DNA of 64,000 nucleotides from Alkalihalophilus pseudofirmus OF4 (GCF_000005825.2 NC_013791.2:1116001-1180000); one strand, 5' to 3'; positions 41,007 to 51,387 are shown, numbered from the stretch's first letter. Notes: a model not told the origin generated them from the letters alone. Numbers and translations: made by a program.

Positions 41007-41405
41007 ATGGATAAACAACAATTAATCGAACTAGCTAAAGAGGCACGTGAGAATGCTTATGTACCCTACTCGAAATTTCAGGTAGGAGCAGCGCTTTTAA
41101 TGGAAGATGGAACCGTGTTTAAGGGAGCGAATATTGAAAACGCTTCTTACGGTTTAACAAATTGTGCGGAAAGAACAGCATTATATAAGGCGTACTCGGA
41201 GGGCAATAGGAAGGTTGCTGCCATTGCGGTAGTAGCGGATACAGACCGTCCAGTGCCGCCATGCGGGGCTTGTCGTCAAGTAATGGTGGAATTAATTCCG
41301 CCGAATGCGCCCGTTTACTTAACAAATTTAAAAGGAGACATTAATGAAATGTCAGTTTCGGAATTATTGCCAGGAGCATTTACAGCGGAGGATATGAATG
41401 AATAA
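41007..41405 (+). CDS. cdd: Cytidine deaminase
   Basis: The 132-residue enzyme has the zinc-binding and catalytic motifs [11 protein letters not shown] (Cys and Glu) and [12 protein letters not shown] (two Cys), plus [10 protein letters not shown] in the substrate pocket. It converts cytidine and deoxycytidine to uridine and deoxyuridine. ATG at 41007 has GAAGGG about nine bases upstream, whereas the ATG at 40998 abuts that site. Its end overlaps the era start by eight bases, keeping the conserved cdd-era pair. Confidence 0.96.
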   Translation: MDKQQLIELAKEARENAYVPYSKFQVGAALLMEDGTVFKGANIENASYGLTNCAERTALYKAYSEGNRKVAAIAVVADTDRPVPPCGACRQVMVELIPPNAPVYLTNLKGDINEMSVSELLPGAFTAEDMNE

Positions 41406-42309
41406 CACACCAAAAGGATTTAAATCAGGATTTGTTTCAATTATTGGAAGACCGAATGTGGGAAAATCTACACTCTTAAATTATGTTATAGGCCAGAAGA
41501 TTGCCATCATGTCAGATAAACCCCAAACAACACGAAATAAAATTCAAGGCGTGTATACAAGCAATGAATCACAGGTTGTTTTTATTGATACACCTGGGAT
41601 TCATAAGCCGAAACACAAACTAGGCGATTTCATGATGAAAGTGGCTCAAAACACTCTGCGTGAAGTTGATTTAATTCTTTATGTAGTTGATGCGGGTGAA
41701 GCGTTTGGTTCTGGTGAGGAGTTTATTATTGAGCGATTAAAAGAGACAAAAACACCGGTCTTTTTAGTGATCAATAAAATTGATAAAGTGCAGCCGGATG
41801 ATTTATTAGGTATTATTGAAACCTATCGTACGAAGTTTGATTTTACAGAAGTGATTCCAGTATCGGCCCTTCAAGGCAGCAATGTTCCTACGCTGATGGA
41901 GCAAATTGTTGACCACCTTGAAGAAGGTCCTCAGTACTATCCGAGTGACCAAGTTACCGATCACCCTGAGCGTTTTATCGTTGCTGAATTAATCCGTGAA
42001 AAAGTATTACATCTTACACGGGAAGAGATTCCTCACTCAGTAGCTGTAGTGATCGAACAAATGAAGCGCAGGGATAATGATATGATTTATATCGGAGCAA
42101 CGATCATAGTGGAGCGTACGTCTCAAAAAGGGATTATCATTGGAAAGCAAGGAAGCATGCTTCGTGAAGTTGGAAAGCGGGCACGAGGAGATATCGAAGC
42201 GCTGTTAGGCTCTAAAGTCTTCTTGGAGCTTTGGGTTAAAGTTCAAAAAGACTGGAGAAACAAATCAACCCACCTCAGAGACTACGGCTTCAAAGAAGAT
42301 GAATATTAA
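41398..42309 (+). CDS. era: GTPase Era
   Basis: The 303-residue protein has G1 GRPNVGKST (about residues 17-25), the switch with TTRNKI, G3 [10 protein letters not shown] and G4 NKIDKV. The C-terminal KH domain contains [36 protein letters not shown]. Era checks 16S rRNA 3'-end folding during small-subunit assembly. It overlaps the cdd end by eight bases, with GGAGG near the overlap. A 530-bp non-coding stretch with repeats follows before yqzL. Confidence 0.97.
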   Translation: MNNTPKGFKSGFVSIIGRPNVGKSTLLNYVIGQKIAIMSDKPQTTRNKIQGVYTSNESQVVFIDTPGIHKPKHKLGDFMMKVAQNTLREVDLILYVVDAGEAFGSGEEFIIERLKETKTPVFLVINKIDKVQPDDLLGIIETYRTKFDFTEVIPVSALQGSNVPTLMEQIVDHLEEGPQYYPSDQVTDHPERFIVAELIREKVLHLTREEIPHSVAVVIEQMKRRDNDMIYIGATIIVERTSQKGIIIGKQGSMLREVGKRARGDIEALLGSKVFLELWVKVQKDWRNKSTHLRDYGFKEDEY

Positions 42310-42310
42310 A

Positions 42311-42342
42311 AAGAAAAGCGAAAGCGACTGCTCTGGCATGCG
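42311..42342 (+). repeat. 32-bp direct repeat, copy 1 (era-yqzL gap)
   Basis: It matches 42547-42578 at 31 of 32 positions and begins two bases after the era stop. Confidence 0.8.
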
Positions 42343-42546
42343 GTAAAATGAGGGGGAGCAATTTGAAGTATCTCTTTGACTTCAATTGATGCACCGTTTT
42401 TACCCGCAGGACAAGGAGCTGCAGCTAGACAGAAAAGTGGAATGTTTCGTTAAGATAGGAGGGGGCTGGAGGTTTGTCAATAAGAAGCGCACTCTGATTC
42501 GTTTGACAAAGTGAAGGCGCCGACTATTTGAAACATGCAACTAGAC

Positions 42547-42578
42547 AAGAAAAGCGAAAGCGACTGGTCTGGCATGCG
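42547..42578 (+). repeat. 32-bp direct repeat, copy 2 (era-yqzL gap)
   Basis: This is the partner of 42311-42342. Between the copies, TTTGTCAA (42473-42480) and TTGACAAA (42503-42510) form a further inverted repeat. No open frame explains the 42310-42640 stretch, which looks like a composite intergenic repeat. Confidence 0.75.
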
Positions 42579-42645
42579 ACTTTTGCTAGATTTCAAATAA
42601 GCACTCTTCTGCTACAAAGTTGTAACATAAAATCTAAACAACTTT

Positions 42646-42680
42646 CACAATGGCTGGGCGTCTAGCCATTGTGTTTTTGT
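42646..42680 (+). terminator. Rho-independent terminator upstream of yqzL
   Basis: CACAATGGCT (42646-42655) and AGCCATTGTG (42664-42673) form a perfect 10-bp stem followed by T residues. It would end transcripts from era. Confidence 0.88.
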
Positions 42681-42841
42681 TTCGAAACGATTATGATGAA
42701 GACAAATAGAATTTCAAAAAAATAACAACTCTGTTTGTCAAGGTGTATAAATTAACAATTTTTCTCTAACATGAATTTTGCAAACAAGGTCAACCTAGAG
42801 ATACAGAGCGTTTAAGTCTTGAGAGAAAGGTGGAAATTGAG

Positions 42842-42988
42842 ATGCTCGATTTTTCCTGGAAGGTTTTTTCAATGACTGGCAATTTGGATACGTATTTACT
42901 GATTAAAGAACTTGAGCGCGGCCATGAAGATGAAGTGAGCCAAGAAGACGTTGATAATATTGACACGTTAGACGCGCAAACTCATTGA
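42842..42988 (+). CDS. yqzL: YqzL-family small protein
   Basis: The 48-residue frame MLDFSWKVFSMTGNLDTYLL... matches the YqzL family, which sits between era and recO in Bacillus. AAGGTGG lies about nine bases before the ATG. The C-terminal half is acidic. Function is unknown. The position and the conserved opening (FSWKVFSMTGNIDTYLL-like) make it a real gene despite its size. Confidence 0.88.
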   Translation: MLDFSWKVFSMTGNLDTYLLIKELERGHEDEVSQEDVDNIDTLDAQTH

Positions 42989-43029
42989 CCTTGTTTGCAC
43001 CTCACAATGTGAATGTGTGGTGATAAGCA

Positions 43030-43788
43030 ATGATGCAAAAAGTAGAAGCTATTGTTATTCGAACGAATGATTACGGCGAATCGAATAAAATTGTTACGTT
43101 ATTTACAAGAGAAAGCGGCAAAGTGGGAGTGATGGCCAGGGGCGCTAAGAAACCTAAAAGCAGACTGGCTGCCATATCTCAATTGTTTATTCATGGACTG
43201 TATTTGTTTCAAAAAAGCAACGGCCTCGGGACGTTAAATCAGGCAGAAATGATTCATTCTTATAAAGAAGTAAGGAATGACTTATTTTTAGCTTCCTATG
43301 CAACGTATGTCGTTGAATTAATTGATAAGCTTACGGAGGAGAAACAGCCAAATGAACCGTTGTTTCATTTATTGCAGCAAACGTTGCTTTATTTAGATGA
43401 AGGTATTGATCCTGAAGTGTTGCTGCGTATATTTGAAATGAAAATGATGCAAGTGGCTGGAATTACACCTGAGCTTGATCAATGTACGAATTGCGGAAGT
43501 ACTGAAGTACCATCAGGCTTCTCTATAAAAGAAGCTGGCTTTCTTTGCAAGAAATGCATCCATAAAGATGAGCATGCCTTTAAGATCACTCCTCAAACAG
43601 CTAGACTGCTGAGGTTGTTTTATTACATTGATTTGAGCCGTTTAGGGCAAATATCTTTAAAAGATGAGACTAAAAAAGAATTGAAATTAATTATTTCAGC
43701 TTATTATGATGAATATTCAGGTGTAACACTGCGTTCAAAACGATTTCTCGATCAGCTTGAGCGCATGGGTGATCTTAAACCTTATTGA
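43030..43788 (+). CDS. recO: DNA repair protein RecO
   Basis: The 252-residue protein has an N-terminal OB fold (EAIVIRTNDYGESNKIVTLFTRESGKVGVMARGAKKPKSR) and a helical middle. A four-cysteine zinc site (CTNCG ... FLCKKC, residues ~156-181) stands in the C-terminal half. RecO loads RecA on SSB-coated DNA together with RecR. ATG codons at 43030 and 43033 are both possible behind GTGGTGATAAGC. The TTGACA of the glyQS promoter overlaps its stop codon. Confidence 0.95.
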   Translation: MMQKVEAIVIRTNDYGESNKIVTLFTRESGKVGVMARGAKKPKSRLAAISQLFIHGLYLFQKSNGLGTLNQAEMIHSYKEVRNDLFLASYATYVVELIDKLTEEKQPNEPLFHLLQQTLLYLDEGIDPEVLLRIFEMKMMQVAGITPELDQCTNCGSTEVPSGFSIKEAGFLCKKCIHKDEHAFKITPQTARLLRLFYYIDLSRLGQISLKDETKKELKLIISAYYDEYSGVTLRSKRFLDQLERMGDLKPY

Positions 43789-43813
43789 CACAACAACTGA
43801 AATTCAGTATGAT
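43785..43813 (+). promoter_or_regulatory. Sigma-A promoter of glyQS
   Basis: TTGACA (43785-43790) and TATGAT (43808-43813) are 17 bp apart. The -35 box overlaps the recO stop codon. Confidence 0.85.
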
Positions 43814-43831
43814 GCTAGTATTATATGGTGC

Positions 43832-44037
43832 ATTGACGGAAAGAAGTACAATTAAGTCCTGTTGAAAGCGAACCTAGGGTGGTGAGAGCTAGGGCAGCAG
43901 TTTAATTGGAAGGCGTTCCTGAGCATAACGGTGAAAGTGATTCACTTCGTTTTTCTGAGTGAATAAATAGGGTGGAACCGCGGGAGAAACTCTCGTCCCT
44001 ATGTCGATAAGTCGACATAAGGACGAGAGTTTTTTTC
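43832..44037 (+). promoter_or_regulatory. T-box riboswitch (glycine) of glyQS
   Basis: The leader contains the T-box core AGGGTGGAACCGCG at 43969-43982. In the 3' side of stem I, GAA-GGC-GTTCC places the glycine specifier codon GGC at 43912-43914, followed by CTGAGC. Uncharged tRNA-Gly would favour the antiterminator and allow glyQS transcription. The lower stem I carries the usual AGTA motif near 43845. The terminator hairpin at its end is listed separately. This accounts for the 326-bp gap between recO and glyQ. Confidence 0.93.
43988..44037 (+). terminator. T-box-controlled terminator
   Basis: AACTCTCGTCC (43988-43998) pairs with GGACGAGAGTT (44021-44031), with an inner GTCGA hairpin, followed by a T-run. 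It competes with the antiterminator containing the T-box core. Confidence 0.9.
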
Positions 44038-44114
44038 TTTCATCCTACCTCGTTTCTTTCACCTTGAACTAAACCTTGAGATTAGGTTTTACGAACTATT
44101 AAGGAGGAATTAGT

Positions 44115-45002
44115 ATGAATGTCCAAACAATGATTTTGACATTACAAGAATTTTGGTCAAAGCAAAACTGTATGATCATGCAAGCGTATGACACTGAAAA
44201 AGGGGCGGGTACGATGAGTCCGTTTACGCTTCTTCGTACAATTGGTCCTGAGCCTTGGAATGTAGCTTATGTGGAACCATCACGTCGTCCTGCAGATGGT
44301 CGTTACGGAGAGAATCCTAACCGTCTTTATCAACACCATCAATTTCAAGTTATTATGAAGCCATCTCCAACTAATATTCAAGAGCTGTACCTTGACAGCT
44401 TAAAGGCACTAGGGATCGACCCGCTAAAACATGACATTCGTTTTGTTGAAGATAATTGGGAAAATCCGACTTTAGGATGTGCGGGTCTTGGATGGGAAGT
44501 TTGGTTAGACGGCATGGAAATTACACAGTTTACGTATTTCCAACAAGTAGGCGGTATTGAAGCAAACCCAGTTTCTGCTGAAATTACATATGGTTTAGAA
44601 CGTTTAGCCTCCTATATTCAAGATAAAGAAAATGTGTTTGACCTTGAGTGGGTAGAAGGATTCACGTATGGTGACATTTTTAAACAGCCTGAATATGAGC
44701 ATTCAAAATATACATTTGAAGTATCTGACAGCCAGATGCTTTTCTCCTTGTTTGGAACATATGAACAAGAGGCAAAACGCGCACTAGATGAGAACCTAGT
44801 ATTCCCAGCCTATGATTATATTTTAAAATGTTCTCACACGTTCAACTTATTAGATGCGAGAGGTGCGATTTCTGTAACAGAGCGAACAGGATATATCGGT
44901 CGAGTCAGAAATTTAGCCCGTACTGCAGCGAAGCTTTATTATGATGAGCGTGAGCGTCTAGGGTTTCCAATGTTAAAAAAGGGGGATGCAGAGAATGAGT
45001 AA
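44115..45002 (+). CDS. glyQ: Glycine--tRNA ligase alpha subunit
   Basis: The 295-residue protein is a full-length class II catalytic subunit of the bacterial alpha2-beta2 enzyme. It has [68 protein letters not shown] and [10 protein letters not shown] as motif 3 region. AAGGAGG precedes the ATG. It overlaps glyS by eight bases. Regulation is by the T-box leader. Confidence 0.98.
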   Translation: MNVQTMILTLQEFWSKQNCMIMQAYDTEKGAGTMSPFTLLRTIGPEPWNVAYVEPSRRPADGRYGENPNRLYQHHQFQVIMKPSPTNIQELYLDSLKALGIDPLKHDIRFVEDNWENPTLGCAGLGWEVWLDGMEITQFTYFQQVGGIEANPVSAEITYGLERLASYIQDKENVFDLEWVEGFTYGDIFKQPEYEHSKYTFEVSDSQMLFSLFGTYEQEAKRALDENLVFPAYDYILKCSHTFNLLDARGAISVTERTGYIGRVRNLARTAAKLYYDERERLGFPMLKKGDAENE

Positions 45003-47076
45003 ACGTGACTTTTTATTTGAACTTGGCCTTGAAGAACTGCCAGCCCGCTTTGTCACAGATTCAATGAATCAATTAAAGAATAAAGTGAGTGATTGGTTAA
45101 AAGAAGAGCGTCTTGATTTTGATGCAATTGAAGCTTTCTCAACACCGCGTCGTTTAGCCATTTATATAACAGGATTAAAAGAGAAGCAGCCAGATGTAGA
45201 AGCAGAAGCAAAGGGTCCTGCTAAGAAAATTGCTCAAGATGAGGAAGGGAACTGGTCAAAAGCTGCTCTAGGTTTTGCGCGAGGTCAAGGTGTAACAGCA
45301 GATGATCTGTTTTTTAAAGAGCTCAAGGGTGTAGAGTATGTGTATGCTAAGACGTTTACAGCAGGCAAGAAAACGGTTGAGTTATTACCAGCCTTAAAAT
45401 CAATTGTCACTTCTATGCATTTTCCTAAAAACATGCGCTGGAATCAATATGACCTGCGTTTTGCGCGTCCAATTCAATGGATGGTTGCCCTATATGGGGA
45501 AGAAATTATCCCATTTGAAATAACAGATGTCAAAACAAGCAATGCAACAAGAGGTCACCGTTTCCTAGGGGAGGAAGTGAAGTTAGATACTCCTGCTGAC
45601 TATGAAACAGCTTTATTAGGCCAGTATGTTATCGCTAGACCAGAAGAGCGCAAACGCGCGATTCGCAACCAGATTGAATCAATGACAGAAGGAAACGGCT
45701 GGGTTATTCCGATTGATGAAGACTTATTAGAAGAAGTAACGAATCTTGTTGAATATCCTACTGCTTTATCAGGTACGTATGACGATGCATTCTTAGAGAT
45801 TCCTAAAGAAGTGCTTATCACCTCAATGCGTGAGCATCAACGTTACTTCCCAGTGGAAGATACAGAAGGGAAACTTTTGCCTCACTTCGTAACGGTGCGT
45901 AATGGTGATCATCAGCATCTTGAAAATGTCGCAAAAGGAAATGAAAAAGTTCTGCGTGCACGTCTTTCTGATGCGGCTTTCTTCTATGCAGAAGATCAAA
46001 AGCTCAAGATTGAAGATGCATTAGGCCGTCTTGAAAACATTGTATACCACGAGGATCTGGGATCGATTGCCGATAAGGTTCGCCGTGTTCGTAAAGGCGT
46101 CACTTCTATCAGTAAGCTTGTTGCTCTTGATTCTAACGAGCAAGAAGTGGCAGATCGTATTGCTGAAATTGCAAAATTTGACCTTGTCACTCAAATGGTC
46201 TATGAATTTCCTGAGCTTCAAGGACGTATGGGTGAAGTATACGCTGGGCTGATCGGTGAGCCCGTTGAGGTTACAGTAGGCATTAAAGAGCATTATATGC
46301 CTAAATTTGCTGGAGATAAGAGTCCTTCGACAAAAGCAAGTACTGTTGTAAGTTTGGCTGATAAGCTAGATACCATCGTCACATGCTTTGCGATTGGTCT
46401 TATTCCGACAGGTTCACAAGACCCTTATGCACTGAGAAGACAAGCAGCAGGAATTGTACAGATGATTGCTGATTATGATTTTGATGTGGAAATCGATGAA
46501 TTAGTAGCAGCAAGTCTTGATGTTAGTGAGGAGCGCGGTTTATTGAAGCGTGACCGAGAAGATATTACAAAAGAGGTTATGGAATTCTTCTCACTTCGTA
46601 TAAAAAATGCATTGCAAGAAAAAGGAATCCGCTATGACGTCATTGATGCTGTGTTAACGAGCGAAGCGATTCATGTATCAACAACAATTAAAAAAGCAGA
46701 ACTGTTAATGGATCAAGTATCCCAACCAGCATTTAAGAAAACTGTAGAGGCGCTAAGCCGTGTAACGAATATTGCTAAAAAAGCAGAAACAGCTGTAGAA
46801 ATTAAACCTGAACTATTTGAAAAAGAAGAAGAGAAAGAACTATATAGGCACTATGAGTCAGCTCAAAAAGAAGTGCAGATTGCTCTTGCAAATGGGGATG
46901 CATCTCGTGCATTTAAGAGCCTGCAATCGATTGAGCCAAGTATTCATGCTTACTTCGATCATATTATGGTTATGGCAGAAGATGAAAAAGTGAAACGTAA
47001 TCGTTTAGCGCAAATGCTTGAATTATCGGCTGTAATCCGTGCCTTTGCTAACTTCCAATCTATTGTGTTTAGCTAA
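44995..47076 (+). CDS. glyS: Glycine--tRNA ligase beta subunit
   Basis: The 693-residue protein starts [20 protein letters not shown] and contains the beta-subunit blocks [11 protein letters not shown]-like, [41 protein letters not shown] and an HD-like middle. A C-terminal anticodon-binding DALR-type region follows. It recognises tRNA-Gly for the alpha subunit. ATG at 44995 follows AAAGGGGGATG; it overlaps the glyQ end. Length matches the family. Confidence 0.97.
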   Translation: MSKRDFLFELGLEELPARFVTDSMNQLKNKVSDWLKEERLDFDAIEAFSTPRRLAIYITGLKEKQPDVEAEAKGPAKKIAQDEEGNWSKAALGFARGQGVTADDLFFKELKGVEYVYAKTFTAGKKTVELLPALKSIVTSMHFPKNMRWNQYDLRFARPIQWMVALYGEEIIPFEITDVKTSNATRGHRFLGEEVKLDTPADYETALLGQYVIARPEERKRAIRNQIESMTEGNGWVIPIDEDLLEEVTNLVEYPTALSGTYDDAFLEIPKEVLITSMREHQRYFPVEDTEGKLLPHFVTVRNGDHQHLENVAKGNEKVLRARLSDAAFFYAEDQKLKIEDALGRLENIVYHEDLGSIADKVRRVRKGVTSISKLVALDSNEQEVADRIAEIAKFDLVTQMVYEFPELQGRMGEVYAGLIGEPVEVTVGIKEHYMPKFAGDKSPSTKASTVVSLADKLDTIVTCFAIGLIPTGSQDPYALRRQAAGIVQMIADYDFDVEIDELVAASLDVSEERGLLKRDREDITKEVMEFFSLRIKNALQEKGIRYDVIDAVLTSEAIHVSTTIKKAELLMDQVSQPAFKKTVEALSRVTNIAKKAETAVEIKPELFEKEEEKELYRHYESAQKEVQIALANGDASRAFKSLQSIEPSIHAYFDHIMVMAEDEKVKRNRLAQMLELSAVIRAFANFQSIVFS

Positions 47077-47181
47077 ACAATGTAAAACCAGCTAAGTACT
47101 TGAGCGTTTTTTGTGTAAAAAGCTGACTATATAGTATATAATATTGGGGATAAAGCATAACACATTTGTGTGTTGAAGGCG

Positions 47182-47826
47182 GTGGAAACAATCGAACTCA
47201 CAAATCGGCAAGAACATATTGTAGACATTGTGAAGCAAAATGGGCCTATTACAGGTGAACAAATCGCAGAGCGTCTTTCCTTAACGAGAGCAACTTTGCG
47301 TCCGGATTTAGCAATTTTAACGATGGCTGGTTATTTAGATGCCAGACCGCGAGTAGGATATTTTTATACCGGTAAAACAGGTACAGAGTTACTTGGAGAA
47401 AAAGTTAAAAATATCACCGTAAGGCATTATCAATCACGCCCAATTGTGGTGCAGGAGTCATCCTCTGTATATGATGCTATTTGTACAATGTTCCTAGAGG
47501 ATGTTGGGACATTGTTTGTCACAGATAAACAAACAACGCTCGTTGGTGTGCTGTCTAGAAAAGATTTATTGCGTGCAAGTCTAGGAAAACAAGCATTAGA
47601 ATCAATTCCAGTTAGTATTATTATGACAAGAATGCCAAATATAACAGTTTGTAAAGAAGACGATCTCATTATTGAAGTAGCAAAGAAGTTAATTAATAAA
47701 CAAATTGATGGACTGCCTATCGTCCAAGACGTCGATTATGGTTCTGGCTATGAGGTCATTGGCCGAATCACTAAAACAAATATAACTTCGCTGCTCGTAG
47801 ATTTAGCAAACGAAGAAACGATCTAG
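47182..47826 (+). CDS. ccpN: Transcriptional repressor CcpN (HTH and two CBS domains)
   Basis: The 214-residue protein has an N-terminal helix-turn-helix ([47 protein letters not shown]) and two CBS domains (from about residue 80). CcpN represses gluconeogenic genes gapB and pckA when glycolytic substrate is available. The GTG at 47182 makes the N-terminus line up with B. subtilis CcpN; further GTG and TTG codons upstream (47170, 47173) remain possible. A TATAAT at 47137-47142 is a likely -10 box. The partner yqfL follows 24 bp later. Confidence 0.93.
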   Translation: METIELTNRQEHIVDIVKQNGPITGEQIAERLSLTRATLRPDLAILTMAGYLDARPRVGYFYTGKTGTELLGEKVKNITVRHYQSRPIVVQESSSVYDAICTMFLEDVGTLFVTDKQTTLVGVLSRKDLLRASLGKQALESIPVSIIMTRMPNITVCKEDDLIIEVAKKLINKQIDGLPIVQDVDYGSGYEVIGRITKTNITSLLVDLANEETI

Positions 47827-47852
47827 GGAAGCACGGATGTAAGGAGGTCATG

Positions 47853-48668
47853 ATGGTAGAAATGAAGCAACGTCCTGTTGTATATGTCGTCTCTGATTCT
47901 GTAGGCGAAACTGCAGAACTAGTGGTTAAAGCTGCTGCGAGCCAATTTAATGGTGCGGGTGTAGAAGTTCGCCGGATTCCATATGTAGAAGATACGGGAA
48001 CTATTGATGAAATTATTTATTTAGCCTCACAGGCAAATGCTTTAATTGCATTTACGCTCGTTGTACCTGAAATCAAGAATTATTTGATTGAACGTGCTGC
48101 AGCTAAAAATGTAGAGACAGTAGACATCATAGGACCTATGTTGAATAAAATTGAAACGTTAACAGGCAAAGAACCAAGATATGAGCCTGGTCTTGTATAC
48201 CGTCTTGATGAAGATTACTTTAGAAAAGTAGAAGCAATTGAATTTGCTGTAAAGTATGATGACGGGCGTGACCCAAGGGGAATTATGAGAGCAGATGTGG
48301 TGTTAATCGGGGTGTCGCGCACATCTAAAACGCCGCTTTCGCAATACCTCGCTCATAAGCGTTTGAAAGTAGCTAATGTTCCTTTAGTCCCTGAGGTGGA
48401 ACCGCCGCAAGAACTCTTTAAGATCTCTGCTAAGAAATGTATCGGATTAAAAATTTCACCTGAGAAATTAAACGATATCCGTGCAGAACGCTTAAAAGCG
48501 CTAGGGTTAAAAGCTCAAGCTAATTATGCGAATATCGAGAGAATCAAAGAGGAACTTGTCTATGCTGAAGATGTAATGAATCGAATTGGATGTCCGGTCA
48601 TTGATGTCTCGAATAAAGCAGTAGAAGAAACTGCAAATCTCATTTCAAGTATGTTTCAACGTAAGTAA
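47853..48668 (+). CDS. yqfL: Pyruvate phosphate dikinase regulatory protein-like (YqfL)
   Basis: The 271-residue DUF299 protein starts [26 protein letters not shown] and has the P-loop-like [15 protein letters not shown] near residues 152-166. Family members are ADP-dependent kinases and phosphorylases that regulate pyruvate phosphate dikinase or PEP synthase. In B. subtilis YqfL modulates CcpN activity. TAAGGAGGTC precedes two ATG codons (47850 and 47853). The gene pair ccpN-yqfL is conserved. Confidence 0.93.
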   Translation: MVEMKQRPVVYVVSDSVGETAELVVKAAASQFNGAGVEVRRIPYVEDTGTIDEIIYLASQANALIAFTLVVPEIKNYLIERAAAKNVETVDIIGPMLNKIETLTGKEPRYEPGLVYRLDEDYFRKVEAIEFAVKYDDGRDPRGIMRADVVLIGVSRTSKTPLSQYLAHKRLKVANVPLVPEVEPPQELFKISAKKCIGLKISPEKLNDIRAERLKALGLKAQANYANIERIKEELVYAEDVMNRIGCPVIDVSNKAVEETANLISSMFQRK

Positions 48669-48675
48669 GTACCAA

Positions 48676-48710
48676 GAAAGGCACCTTTAGGTAAAAGGTG
48701 CCTTTCCTTT
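48676..48710 (+). terminator. Rho-independent terminator after yqfL
   Basis: GAAAGGCACCTTT (48676-48688) pairs with AAAGGTGCCTTTC (48694-48706), followed by a T-rich end. Confidence 0.85.
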
Positions 48711-49017
48711 GTACGCTCTTATGTAAAATGATCTTATTTGTAATGTTTATTAAATACCACTAGTCAAATGATTCAAAGTTCCGTATAATAAAGAATTGTG
48801 TTCTTATTTATATAAGAAAGAATGGATTACAGAAAAAAGAACGATTATTTTTAAAAAGTCAAGACTTTTTCTTGTTTTTTTGGTAATGATAGTAAAGAAG
48901 AATGTGTATAAATAGCTTATTGATAAAAAAACATGACAATTCATATCATTCGACAAGAAACAGCGAAATTCTTTAAAATGTTTGCAGGAATCTAAAAGAG
49001 GATGTTGAATTGAAGTT
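48711..49017. other. AT-rich intergenic region between yqfL and yqxD
   Basis: No protein is visible. A TATAAT at 48784-48789 with a partial -35 (TAGTCA, 48761-48766, 17-bp spacer) may be a promoter. About 65 bp further, AAAAAGTC (48853-48860) and GACTTTTT (48863-48870) form an inverted repeat followed by a T-rich run. The two could delimit a short transcript or an attenuator before yqxD-dnaG-sigA. Confidence 0.4.
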
Positions 49018-49479
49018 ATGAGCGAACTTATTGTTAAGGTATTTGTAGATGCAGATTCATGTCCTGTAAAAAAGGAAATTGTGTCGATCTGTCAGAAGTT
49101 TAACCAATCAGCTGTTTTTGTTTCCTCGATTGCACATGAAATGAATGTGCCTGATGGGTTTACGCATGTATCGGTTGATTCAGATAAAGAGGCTGCAGAC
49201 ATGTATATACTTAATCAATCGAAGCGTGGAGATTGCTGTGTTACGCAAGATCATGCATTAGCTTCTATTCTTTTGCCAAAAGGGGTCGATGTATTATCAC
49301 CCAGAGGGTATGTATATCGTGAAGAAAACATTATGCAGATGCTTGATGCCCGTTATCTTTCACAAAAAGAAAGGCGTAAAGGCGGTAAAACAAAAGGGCC
49401 TCGTGCTTTTACAGAAGAAGATCGCTCACTTTTTTGTCATCAATTTACAAGGATTTTATCAAAAAAAGCAGGAAAATAG
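49018..49479 (+). CDS. yqxD: YaiI/YqxD family protein (UPF0178)
   Basis: The 153-residue protein has VDADSCPVKKEI near the N-terminus, SVDSDKEAADMYILNQSKRGDCCVTQDHALASILLPKGVDVLSPRG, and a basic KERRKGGKTKGPRAFTEEDR tail. This is a PIN-like fold family of unproven function, with aspartates placed as in nucleases. It lies directly before dnaG and sigA, as in B. subtilis. The ATG lacks a well-spaced ribosome site (GAGGATG about 13 bases away), so an ATT at 49009 cannot be ruled out as start. Confidence 0.9.
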   Translation: MSELIVKVFVDADSCPVKKEIVSICQKFNQSAVFVSSIAHEMNVPDGFTHVSVDSDKEAADMYILNQSKRGDCCVTQDHALASILLPKGVDVLSPRGYVYREENIMQMLDARYLSQKERRKGGKTKGPRAFTEEDRSLFCHQFTRILSKKAGK

Positions 49480-49536
49480 CAAAAAAGCTCGAACATATAT
49501 TACACTCATCAGGAAAGAAATATGGTGATGCTTAAT

Positions 49537-51330
49537 ATGAGTGGTCGAATACCCGAGGAGAAAATTGAACAGATTCGCAAATCTACTGATATTGTAGAGG
49601 TTATCAGTGACTATGTTCAACTCAAGAAGCAAGGCCGTCAATATATAGGCTTATGTCCTTTTCATGGTGAGAAGTCACCATCATTCTCTGTGTCTCAAGA
49701 TAAACAACTCTACCATTGTTTTGGATGCGGGGCAGGCGGAAACGTTTTTTCCTTTTTGATGGAACATGAGGGGTATACTTTTGTAGATGCTGCAAAAGAC
49801 CTGGCAGGAAGAGCAAATATTGATCTTCCCGTTCAAAGTCAAGGGGAAACAAACCGTCATTCGCCTACAAAAATGATGATCGATGGTCACGAGCTTGCAT
49901 CTAAACTGTACCACCATGTTCTTACATTAACAGAAGAAGGTGCAGGCGGCAGAGAATATGCTAAATCAAGAAAATTCACAAAAGAACAGCTTGAACACTT
50001 TCAAATAGGCTTTGCCCCAAACAGGTGGGATTCTCTTAAAATCATCTTAGATAAGAGAGGCTTTTCTCTTGAGATGATGGCTAAAGCTGGATTGCTTGGA
50101 ATTAGGGAATCTGATAACGGTTATTATGATAGATTTAGAAATCGGCTCATGTTTCCGATATGGGATAACCAAGGAAAAGTCATTGCGTTTGGCGGCAGGA
50201 GTATTGGTTCGGATAAGCCCAAATACTTAAATAGTGCGGAAACCCCTATTTTCCACAAAAGCAATACGTTGTATGCCCTTCATTTAGCGAGACCTTACAT
50301 TCGTAAGGAAAATGCTGCCATCCTTTTTGAAGGGTATGTGGATGTAGTAGCAGCGTGGGGGGCAGGTATAACTAATGGAGTGGCGACACTTGGAACCTCT
50401 TTAACTCAAGAGCAGGCCAAAGTATTACGCCGTAATGCAGAAAATGTAACCATTTGTTATGACTCTGACCGAGCCGGGGTTGATGCTGCATTCAGGTCAG
50501 CTACAATTCTTGAAGAAGCAGGCTGTCACGTGAAAATTGCACTGATGCCTGAAGGACTTGATCCCGATGACTTCATCCGAGAATTTGGAGCAGAGCGCTT
50601 TAAAACGGATGTAATAGGGGCAAGCTTATCATTAATGGCATTTAAGATGCGGTTTTTAAGAAAAGGAAGAAATCTGCAGGATGAAGGAGAACGTCTGCGC
50701 TATATCGAAGAGGTTCTTCGGGAGATTTCGTCTTTGAAGAGGGCTGTAGAACGAGATCACTATTTAAGGCAGCTTGCAGATGAATTTTCTCTTTCTTTAG
50801 AAGCATTAAAACAAGAGCAGTTTCAACTTTATCGTGCAAAAAAACAGCAGCAGGCAGGAAAAAGTGAACAGCCGATTAAACGGCATGCTACAAAAGCTCT
50901 TAATCAAAAAAAGCTTCTCCCTGCATACAAAAATGCAGAAAGGCTGCTTCTTGCTCATATGATGCGTGATATAGAAATTGCAGAACAAGTGCAGGAGCGG
51001 ATTGGCGGAGCGTTTAACGTTGATGAGCATCATGCCATTGCAGCTTATCTTTTTGCCTATTACGGTGAAGGTAATGAAGCTGACCCGAGTCAATTTGTGA
51101 ATCGTCTAGAAGATCCAGATCTTATGAGGGTTGCCTCAGAGCTTGCTATGTTGTCGGTTAATGAAGAATGTTCGGAACAAGAGTTAATCGATTATATGAA
51201 ACAGATTGAAAATTACCCAAAGTGGGTAGATATACAACAGAAAGAAATACTTATGAAGCAGGAACATGATCCCGTTGCAGCTGCAAAGTTAAAAATGGAG
51301 ATTATTCAAATGAAAAAACAACTTCATTAA
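49537..51330 (+). CDS. dnaG: DNA primase
   Basis: The 597-residue protein has the N-terminal CHC2 zinc finger (CPFHGEKSPSFSVSQDKQLYHCFGCGAGGNVFSF, about residues 36-69). The TOPRIM catalytic core follows, with ILFEGYVDVVAAW (Glu) and YDSDRAGVDAAFRS (Asp-x-Asp). A C-terminal helicase-binding domain completes it. It makes RNA primers for replication. The ATG at 49537 aligns with B. subtilis DnaG; GGTGATG lies seven bases before it, and ATG at 49522 is an alternative. It keeps the yqxD-dnaG-sigA macromolecular synthesis order. Confidence 0.96.
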   Translation: MSGRIPEEKIEQIRKSTDIVEVISDYVQLKKQGRQYIGLCPFHGEKSPSFSVSQDKQLYHCFGCGAGGNVFSFLMEHEGYTFVDAAKDLAGRANIDLPVQSQGETNRHSPTKMMIDGHELASKLYHHVLTLTEEGAGGREYAKSRKFTKEQLEHFQIGFAPNRWDSLKIILDKRGFSLEMMAKAGLLGIRESDNGYYDRFRNRLMFPIWDNQGKVIAFGGRSIGSDKPKYLNSAETPIFHKSNTLYALHLARPYIRKENAAILFEGYVDVVAAWGAGITNGVATLGTSLTQEQAKVLRRNAENVTICYDSDRAGVDAAFRSATILEEAGCHVKIALMPEGLDPDDFIREFGAERFKTDVIGASLSLMAFKMRFLRKGRNLQDEGERLRYIEEVLREISSLKRAVERDHYLRQLADEFSLSLEALKQEQFQLYRAKKQQQAGKSEQPIKRHATKALNQKKLLPAYKNAERLLLAHMMRDIEIAEQVQERIGGAFNVDEHHAIAAYLFAYYGEGNEADPSQFVNRLEDPDLMRVASELAMLSVNEECSEQELIDYMKQIENYPKWVDIQQKEILMKQEHDPVAAAKLKMEIIQMKKQLH

Positions 51331-51387
51331 CTCGTTGTAATGAGGATTATGCCTAATGGGTTGTGAACAATGGAAGGAGGGGATCGA

